DNA of 7,852 nt, from the NCBI GenBank assembly GCA_002482435.1, contig DLFZ01000067.1:2292-10143 (forward strand), in the 5' to 3' direction. The stretch comes from Christensenella sp. UBA7707 (GTDB lineage Bacteria > Bacillota > Clostridia > Christensenellales > CAG-138). Shown piece after piece: positions 5,801-7,852 of the stretch (positions are counted from its first letter, which is position 1; every line of letters starts with the position of its first letter). Below the pieces are notes generated by a model that saw nothing but the letters and a program-made list of their open reading frames with translations, was not told the origin of the DNA and ran no database searches. The position numbers and the translations under genes are program-made.

Positions 5801-7852
5801 TCAGCAATCCCCTTTAAAGCAGCCCGTACGCAATACTTCTCCGACCAACATCGGCATGGGGTTGATGGCGTGCGTGAGCGCATTCGACCTTGGGTTTATC
5901 GGAGAAAGCGAGCTTATAAAAAGGCTTTCTGATATGGTTGCAAGCATCGAGTCGTTGGAAAAGTGGAATGGGCACCTTTATAACTGGTACAATCTCACCG
6001 ACAAAGCGGTGCTTTCGCCGCGTTACGTGTCAACTGTGGATAGCGGCAACCTTGTGGCGTGCCTTTTGACCGCGGAGCAAGCGCTCCTTGCCTTGCATTT
6101 TGATGGTGCGAAGGAGCTTGCGGCACGCTGCCGCAAGCTTGCCGTAGCGACGGATTTTACCGTGCTTTACGATGCGCAGCGCTCGCTTTTCCACATCGGC
6201 TATGATGCTTCCTCGGGCGCGCTCTCAAAATCCTGGTACGACCTTCTCGCTTCGGAGGCGCGGCTCACAAGCTTTATGGCCATTGCGCTTTCGCAGGTGG
6301 AAAACAAGCACTGGGGCAACCTCGGAAGGCTTTTGACGCAAGTTCCGGGCGGACGCACACTCCTCTCGTGGGGCGGAACCATGTTTGAATACCTGATGCC
6401 CGTGCTCTTTACCGGTACAGTGCCCTTTACGCTTCTTGACGAAAGCTGCGCGCACGCGGTTACGGCGCAGCGCGAATACCTCGCGGACGAACCGTGGGGA
6501 ATCTCCGAATCCGGCTATTACGCGTTTGACCGCTATATGTACTATCAGTATCGCGCGTTTGGCGTACCGAGCCTTGGGTTGCAGGCAGCAAGGGAGCGCG
6601 AAAGGGTGGTTGCGCCCTACGCGAGCGCGCTTGCGCTTTTGTGCGATCCGCATGCCGCAGCAAACAACCTCGCACGGCTCCGTGAGATGGGCGCGTTCGG
6701 AGAATACGGATTTTTCGAAGCCATCGATTATACGCAAGCGCGCATCCGCTCCGAAGGCGGGTATGAGCTTGTAAAAAGCTACATGGCACACCATCAGGGC
6801 ATGAGCCTTTGCGCCATGAACAACGTGCTCAACCAAAATATCCTTCAAAAGCGTTTCCACAAAATTCCCGAGGTGCGTGCAACACGGCTTTTGCTTGAAG
6901 AGCGCAAGCCCTCCATGACCATTACCATCCGCCGCTACAAAAGCGGCGTATACCGGGAAGACGGCGCAACCAGGGAGGAAAAGCCGCGCGTCAGAACGGT
7001 ATGCGGCGGAGGTCTTTTGCCGGAGACTCAACTTTTGACAAACGGCCAGTATACGCTGTTTTTGTGCGATGGAGGGCTTTCCTTCAGCCGCTGCGGCGAC
7101 GTGATGCTCACGCGCTGGCGGCCGGATGTGATGCGTTCCGATTCGGGCGTACACATCGCAGTGCGTGACGGCAGTCACGCATGGCCCATCGCCTCCATCC
7201 CTTCGGGGCCAAACGACGGTGCGCTTACCACAACGCTCGAGCCGCACAAGGTCACATTTTCGCGCGAGGAAAACGGCATAAGGGCGAAGCTTGAATGCTG
7301 CGTTTCCCCGCAGCGCAACGCGGAGGTTAGAAGGCTTGTCCTTAGCAACACCGCCTCCGAGGCGCGTGAGCTTGAGATGGGCGTGTTTGCGGAGGTGTGT
7401 TTGGAAACGCAGCGGCGCGATATGGCGCACCCGGGTTTTGTGAAGCTTACGGTAAACGCGTCGATGGAGGACGACGTGCTTCTTTTTGAAAAGCGTGCTT
7501 CCGACGCGAAGGATTTCAAATATCTTTACTGCATGCTTCTTGGGCCTTCCAAGGCGCGCTGGTGTACGGACAGGCTTGTGATGCCAGGGCGGGGAAAAAG
7601 CATCACCGAGGCGCTTTTGCAGCCCATGTTGGGAAGGGAAAGCGTCGAGTTTCCTGTGGAGCCGGGTATTTGCGCGCGTGCAAACACCGCCGTCAAACCG
7701 GGAGGTGCCGCCCAGTATTACTTTGTGATGCGCTACGCCCTCACCAAAAAGCAGGCGCTTATGGATGCGCAGGAATTGAAAGCCGAGCTTGAAGCGAGCT
7801 TCGACCTCGCATGGGCGCACGCGAACAGTGCGCTTCGCTTTGCGGGGCTTAC
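2856..7852 (+). CDS. ndvB: Cyclic beta-1,2-glucan synthase (NdvB/ChvB/Cgs-like), 3' end missing
   Basis: One unbroken frame gives 1665 residues and runs off the window; full-length relatives are about 2700-2900. In this family UDP-glucose is polymerised into beta-1,2-glucan at the membrane, cyclised, and trimmed by a phosphorylase-like module. Visible domains in order: an N-terminal family region (1-375) with LPRAYRMA at 114, MRELWLLPHMLR at 152 and YARMDAATRAYYR at 302; two membrane helices (about 380-400 and 403-425); a GT84 core with TIVVVPT at 449, the D585-A-D587 nucleotide-sugar/metal site, SHDLLEG at 696-702 and RQHRWLRGDWQ at 729-739; four more helices (about 774-794, 796-818, 898-915, 917-933); a glycoamylase-like cyclisation domain (about 960-1330, the type now classed as GH189, as I recall) with TSPTNIGMG at 994, HLYNWYN at 1040, WGISESGYY around E1218, FFEAIDYT around E1288 and YMAHHQGMS at 1309; then a GH94 N-terminal-like beta domain with LLTNGQYTLF near 1393. 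All motifs look intact. The gene is separated from the division genes by a terminator. Confidence 0.93.
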   Translation, partial: MLQNRTYNGLLDIPLNAEAMERHAAELASLRTRAARRSEPSLFPQIGADRRALTALYKLSRERYEKNKELPPCAEVLRDEFYVVEKNLIAVQNALDEIDEARLPVCAQGEYIGLPRAYRMAAAMVGHREGRVDEGLLSAFLRGFQGVSPLAMRELWLLPHMLRVALLKLIALECVAAFDVIAQYDRAEEVLAALFKAQPDAKREAMLEKLELQKHPACTDFLVSRLEEKDAYDALQLLAACLLRADVEAETLLARNRSLLSASSMRVNNAILSLRFLDGLDWPSCFESYSSVERVLREEKDYARMDAATRAYYRSTVERVAKRLNVAETVVARQAVKLSEGREGKHAQAGYYLFCEGQEELFKAIRPDMRHEGFSQKTKFALFIATEAAVTVLLVMLCATQGALSALFGVLPAWSLAHCVAVFVFSRTSAVRRIPRMDLREGIGESDKTIVVVPTLVVSEASIRAGMEQLETHYLANPYDNCCFAMLGDFKDSATEQNEGEKELLALAKAMVEVLNQKYAKGEPVFFYLHRRRELSRHDGIYMGRERKRGALMDLVNLIADGYDEPFLLISAPLPKGLRYCLTLDADTLLPREALLELVGAMAHPLNRPVADRYGIIREGYGVIAPRMRSLSSGASKTRFARLVSGDFGMDAYSAAAGEFYQDVFSEGIFGGKGIFDIAAFRETLSFWVPDNAVLSHDLLEGCFLRAGFMGDVALYDSEPSTFASWWKRQHRWLRGDWQLVAFAAKYMKDAAGTKHKSPLSELSRMKMIVNMAKSLVLPAVLLSLLWTTVTGFGFLGALSLIALLDGLFVEFVLLLCGFFGKKEQGEPSGALKEQGVPFARALFTLATLPYAAYQTLDAVFRTLYRVYRSHRNLLQWQTAAESAGHKLGSVQSYYKKLWLCVVFGAALLAFTAFCSAPFFCALLGILFLCGPYAAARLDKPYALKALGDEERAFLTETARATWRFFEEFCDEKSSFLPPDNFQQSPLKQPVRNTSPTNIGMGLMACVSAFDLGFIGESELIKRLSDMVASIESLEKWNGHLYNWYNLTDKAVLSPRYVSTVDSGNLVACLLTAEQALLALHFDGAKELAARCRKLAVATDFTVLYDAQRSLFHIGYDASSGALSKSWYDLLASEARLTSFMAIALSQVENKHWGNLGRLLTQVPGGRTLLSWGGTMFEYLMPVLFTGTVPFTLLDESCAHAVTAQREYLADEPWGISESGYYAFDRYMYYQYRAFGVPSLGLQAARERERVVAPYASALALLCDPHAAANNLARLREMGAFGEYGFFEAIDYTQARIRSEGGYELVKSYMAHHQGMSLCAMNNVLNQNILQKRFHKIPEVRATRLLLEERKPSMTITIRRYKSGVYREDGATREEKPRVRTVCGGGLLPETQLLTNGQYTLFLCDGGLSFSRCGDVMLTRWRPDVMRSDSGVHIAVRDGSHAWPIASIPSGPNDGALTTTLEPHKVTFSREENGIRAKLECCVSPQRNAEVRRLVLSNTASEARELEMGVFAEVCLETQRRDMAHPGFVKLTVNASMEDDVLLFEKRASDAKDFKYLYCMLLGPSKARWCTDRLVMPGRGKSITEALLQPMLGRESVEFPVEPGICARANTAVKPGGAAQYYFVMRYALTKKQALMDAQELKAELEASFDLAWAHANSALRFAGL

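Noticed and set aside
6225..7820. 531-codon open frame on the minus strand inside the glucan synthase
   Set aside because: It lies wholly antisense to a well-supported gene. Its translation is rich in Arg, His and Cys with no recognisable domain. It is explained by the GC-biased third positions of the real gene.

Overview
The window looks like a chromosomal segment of a moderately GC-rich member of the Bacillota, most likely class Clostridia. The evidence is the run of genes HlyD-like adaptor, yggS (ylmE), sepF and a DivIVA-domain protein, all on the + strand. SepF and DivIVA are Gram-positive division and cell-pole proteins, and placing an HlyD-like protein just upstream of yggS-sepF is a clostridial arrangement as far as I recall. 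No rRNA, tRNA, CRISPR array, insertion sequence, integrase or phage gene was seen.

Layout. Positions 1-945 hold the 3' part of an HlyD/membrane-fusion-like adaptor whose start lies upstream of the window. An 82-bp gap with an A-tract/T-tract hairpin follows. Then come yggS (1028-1708, TTG start with a strong ribosome binding site), sepF (1809-2252), a GC-rich hairpin, and a very short DivIVA-domain gene (2344-2532, 62 residues). A 15-bp-stem terminator (2582-2620) closes this division-related cluster. The stretch 2533-2855 is 323 bp of non-coding DNA packed with hairpins. One of them is a structure-conserving second copy of the hairpin found before yggS. From 2856 to the window end a single uninterrupted reading frame encodes at least 1665 residues of a cyclic beta-1,2-glucan synthase (NdvB/ChvB/Cgs-like). 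Its stop codon and C-terminal phosphorylase-like part lie beyond the window.

How the genes fit together. YggS (PLP homeostasis), SepF (FtsZ membrane anchor) and the DivIVA-domain protein belong to the envelope/division neighbourhood conserved downstream of the dcw cluster in Gram-positives. ylmG and ylmH, which often sit between sepF and divIVA, are absent. The glucan synthase is a separate transcription unit by position (terminator plus long leader). It should be a membrane enzyme that polymerises glucose from UDP-glucose, cyclises the chain and trims it. I see no clearly new multi-gene system. The parts most worth a second look are the paired GTAAGG-loop hairpins, the mutually exclusive stems in the leader region of the glucan synthase, and the minimal DivIVA protein.
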